In this document: positions 59,974 to 64,000 of the stretch, one piece after another
How the letters are laid out: every line of letters begins with the position of its first letter
Numbering within the stretch: the stretch's first letter is position 1
Source of the DNA: Tanytarsus gracilentus
Lineage: Eukaryota; Arthropoda; Insecta; Diptera; Chironomidae
Reading direction: 5' to 3'
NCBI GenBank assembly: GCA_038502055.1
Contig: JAXRKN010000044.1
Location: forward strand, 5,836,501 to 5,900,500
DNA length: 64,000 bases
Made by a program: the position numbers and the translations under genes
The notes under the pieces: generated by a model
Databases searched by the model: none
Told to the model about the DNA's origin: nothing
Seen by the model: only the letters and a program-made list of their open reading frames with translations

Positions 59974-62900
59974 ATTAAAGTCACTTTGAATTACTTTGCG
60001 ACAAATATTTACGTCATTCGAGTTTATTCAACTTTGCTGAAAGGGACAGCTGACCGATATTTTCAAAGCAATTCCACCATGCGATAATAATTAAATTTTT
60101 CGGTCGTAAAAATCAAGCTCACGATTTCCAGCTTGACAGACGGCTAAAGCGTGACTGATTAACACATTTAAAAAATCTACGATGTGAATTTTGTGATAAA
60201 ATCTTTTTTTATTTTTGGTGATAAGCAAGTGATTACAAATCTTTATTTTCTCTTATCAATCGTCGAGTCATGAAATTTCTTCGGTGTGTGGCTTTCACTA
60301 ATTACTGAGATGTGTTTTGTTGCCAATTGTGATACGATGTGAAATGAAAATCGATTCTTTTACCCTAGAATGTAACAGAAAGGACACACACGTCGTTGAA
60401 GATCGTTTCAAGTGTGGCACAGCATGCAAGCTATCGAAATTTAATATTTCCGCAATTCATGAAATTGAGAGCGTTCTCATTGTCTTAAATGGACGTTAAT
60501 CAAAATTTTTCATCTCTTTTTAAGACGTGCTAGACATAGAGTTTCCTCCACACGCTTTTGCTCAAAAAACTTGAAATCAAGAAGAAAATAATTTTGCTAA
60601 AAAAAACAACACAAGGAAAAATCTTGAGAGCATTGAGGAAATTTTCATTTACATTTCGCTCTAAAAATTACGCAGATGAGTGTGTTGAGACTTCTTCGAA
60701 TTATTATTTCATAAAATAAAAATATCAAATGTGTATTGAAGTATTAACAAAAAGTTAATGCGATGCTTTCAATTGATTGTAAACATTTCTTTAAGAAGAA
60801 TTGATGAGTAAAAAGTTTTTCATGGATTTTTCTTAAAATTTTGTGAACAATTTACAAAAATATCTTAAAATTTCTGCAAAAAATCTTTCAATATTTTCAG
60901 TAAAAACACATTAAATCGTCACTACTGGCCAGTGAATTTCCTCGTGCGAATAAAAAAGATTTTCATCACACTTCTCTCGCGGTTGATGACTATACAGCTA
61001 CAGAAGCCGGTGAGAATAAATTTGCACGTTTGAAAACATGAAACAGAAGCGATGTGCAAGTATGATGGAAAAACTTGAAAATTTCTTGAGTCATCGAGCA
61101 GTGTCTAACATCTCATATCTCCCTTCATCTCTGCCCTACTAATTCTACTCGTCGCTTTATATTCTCTCTCTTAATTTTCTCTTATGATCGCGGCTATCGG
61201 TGTGTGCAGCAGCAACAACATTATTCTCGAGTCAAAATATTGGTTGAGAAAAAGTGTAAAAATATAAAGGCTATATTTAGATTCTTACCGTCCATTTTCA
61301 TCAAACGCGATTCCCAATTTTTCTTTTCTCTTAAAAAAAACTTCAAAAAAAGATTATCGTATGATTGCCAAAGAGAAGACACCTTAATTTCCCCACCTCT
61401 AGCATCATCATAATCAAGTGAGAATAATTAGATGAAGAAGGCTAGAAAATATTTTGAAATGTATGTGTGAAGTCGAGAGGGAAAACTGAAAAATATAAAT
61501 TTTTTAATTGGATCATTTGAGTTTATGGAAATCACCTTGTAAGATGCAATGGATGACAAAATTAATGTCAATTTTATTTCTCATGTTTTTTGTAAATTTA
61601 ACTTAAATTTTATAGGTTCGAAAAATGATTAGAAAAATATCGTCAAACTCTCTATAATTAATAATCGAATTATTTAGGTTAATGATTTCTTAATACACGT
61701 CTTATCTGACAATCAGCAAGCGAGAAGTCACTCAAATTTGCTTTCAGGAAAAAAAACATACACGACAATGTTTGACGAAGTTTCATGGGTATTTTGACTC
61801 TTTTGCCAAGCAATTAGCATCGAATCGCACTTAATTGATTTCACAGCTCTCGCGTGGATGATAGAGGAGGGAAAATGAATTCTAACGAGAATCAATTAAT
61901 GTGTTGATACGTTTATGTCGGCATTAAAGGCTTAGCAACATGTGTGTGTTCTATGTAAAAAAGTTTAATATACGTGAAACCTAATTAAATAATATTGTAG
62001 GAACAGTTTTTTTCTTTTGTGTATTTTTAACTTTTCTCTCTCTTTTGAGCTTTACAATTTTTTGCTCATCCTCAGACTTCTCATAATTACTGCTAGGTAG
62101 TTTTTAGGATAAATAGTGAAATTTATTTTTGTTTATTATAAGATTGATTTGAAAATTCCAAAAACTTAAACTTTAGACTTTTAATCCAGGAATTTTACTT
62201 TTAATCCATGAAATTATAATTAAATTTTAAATTTCCTCAACTGTCAATTTCAACTTCCTCTTATACAATTTTTCATCATTGTCTGTTTGCCTCAATTGTG
62301 AAAGGAAAATACATCCACAAGAGTTTGCGAGCGAGTTTTTCCAACTTTTATCTTAAATGAAAAACTTTATGTGTGTGTAAAATGAAAAACACATTTGAAT
62401 TTTAAATTTTTATTTAATGATCATCCAGTGTCGGAGGTGAGGTTTGTTGTCCTACATTCGTACATGCGAATCATCTGCTTCGTTGTCCACTGTATAAAAA
62501 TTTTCACATACAAATGAAAAATTTACAAAAGTAAAGAAAATTTTCAACCCGAAGATTTTTTTCTCTCTCACATAAAGAACTCGACTTCATTTGAACAGAG
62601 ATTATTAAGCGATCACGATCTGAAAAGTTTTCTTTCCGCGACGTGAAAATTTCTTCATAATTCTTCTTCATCATCATTTTGAGTATAGTTTGAGAAAGAT
62701 AACAAAAAAAATGCAAAAATAACTCGAAAAGAAGAAAAAAGTGTAATTAGTGAGCTGATTAATCGCTTTTATGCGAAAATTAAATGAAAATTAATCGAGT
62801 GCGAAAAGGAAGAGGAAAAATTTTCGCAATTTTTTGAAAGAATAATTTCGTGGGTAGTTGAAGTGAAGAAAAAACTCATTGGAGAAAATTTCGTGAGAAA

Positions 62901-64000
62901 GAAATTTAAATAAAGAAATGACACAACCGTGTTAAGATTTTCTCGAGTCACTAAAAGAGATTTTATTTGTAGCATTTTTGAGTTGCAAGCTGTGAAAGAT
63001 TTAAATAAAAGTTGCAGACATTTTGTGATGAAAAATGGGATTTTAAGTGTCGTGAAGTGATCGTCAGTGTTGAGACATTTCGATGACAAAATATTTCTGC
63101 ATCGATGCATTATAAATCTTAATTAAACCATATAAAAACTGCACAAATAGGAAAGAGTAGGGACTTTTCACGGCGGCAAGTGAGTGAAGAAAATTTACGA
63201 GTGAAAAAATTATCAAAACATTTGTCGGGAAATTTATAAAACAGAGAGTGAACTTTTTTCTCGTGCAGAACCGAAGATCAACGTGCGGCATTTCTTTAAA
63301 ATAGCAAAAGAGTGTCCGTAAATTATAAACTTCACCCAGATGGAAGTCTTTTTGTTTAATTTTGGATACTCGTAGCCGAAAAATTGCTTTTTAAAAATAT
63401 ATCGATAATTTTTTTGGTACTCTGTGAGTTCCTTGACAAAAAAGTGTCTTCACATCCCTTTATTGCTCTCAAGGTAATTCAAATGGCAGTGATGGCAGTG
63501 TCTTTTGTTTAAAAAGTTAATAAATTTGACTGGCGACTAATCGCAGTGGAGGTGGCAAAGCGATTAAATGTGAATTAAAAAAATCCTACGTGCTTGCTAG
63601 CTGTGTGCGTACTTTTGTGTTTTTCTCTTCGAGATGCATCAAGAAGAATTTTAATGGAAATTAAATGCGGATGAAATTTGTTTCCTGAAGAATTTTAACG
63701 AAGAGCGAGGAATTTTTCTGACGAAAAGAAAATTTATTTAAATTAGTGAAAAAAATTCTTGGAAAATTTGTGAATTTGTAAATGTAAACAAAATTTTGTT
63801 TTATTTCTGAAAAATATCATTATCAATCGCTAAAAATTAACAGTTTTTCCACAGATTTTAATTTTTCAATTAATTTTCTAAAATATTCATAAAATGCAAA
63901 CAATCATTAAAAATAATTTTTACGCACTTCTTTAGTACTCAACAGACACTAATTAATAAAGATTAGTATTATTTTTTCGATGCGTGTGGCACATCCTCCC
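59974..64000. other. Region upstream of the Kir channel, no gene identified
   Basis: Contains the Kir promoter side and about 4 kb of AT-rich DNA. Several 60-110-codon ORFs lack recognisable motifs or splice sites. Parts near 62.5-63.6 kb are slightly less AT-rich and could be 5'-UTR or promoter sequence of a gene starting outside the window, but nothing supports a specific call. Confidence 0.5.

Noticed and set aside
1..64000. CRISPR arrays, bacterial operons, viral or phage genes
   Set aside because: The window is eukaryotic: spliced genes, long AT-rich introns, and no regularly spaced repeat-spacer structure or viral coding segment seen.

Overview
The window is nuclear DNA from an insect, most likely a lower (nematoceran) dipteran. 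The base composition is strongly AT-rich. Most introns are short (about 55-110 nt) with GT...AG ends, a few run to kilobases, and intergenic DNA holds simple repeats. The recognised proteins are close to fly and mosquito orthologues. The species cannot be named from the sequence. Gene models were assembled by eye from conserved protein segments and splice sites whose phases agree.

Layout, left to right. 1-2745 (+): last three exons of Semaphorin-1A, whose frame stays open past two consecutive in-frame TGA codons. 10215-11693 (+): a testis-specific serine kinase (TSSK)-like kinase in five exons. 12977-14791 (+): a type II membrane histidine phosphatase of the 2-phosphoxylose phosphatase (PXYLP1) family. 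24.8-27.8 kb (+): the 4E-BP gene Thor, with a TATA/initiator promoter and a terminal-inverted-repeat element in its intron. 29626-34699 (-): AP-1 sigma. 35161-35423 (+): a 63-residue SVIP-like protein, divergent from AP-1 sigma. 39085-51864 (-): Synaptotagmin 1 in eight coding exons, with a second, degraded copy of the same repeat in an intron. 54120-55626 (-): PDRG1 and GPANK1. 55944-57912 (+): nucleobindin with a 10-nt microexon. 58345-59973 (-): an inward-rectifier K+ channel with an unusual selectivity filter. 60-64 kb: no supported gene.

The genes do not form one pathway. Several act in membrane trafficking or neurons (Sema1a, AP-1 sigma, SVIP, Syt1, Kir, nucleobindin), which probably reflects what happens to lie here. 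The most interesting structures are: the double in-frame stop extension of Sema1a; the GPANK1 open reading frame sitting inside what looks like a spliceable 5'-UTR intron of PDRG1; a duplicated 21-bp motif in the promoter shared by GPANK1/PDRG1 and nucleobindin; the aberrant Kir filter; and a hairpin with a perfect 20-bp stem at 15.7 kb. One stretch (41206-41448) looks like bad sequence rather than biology.
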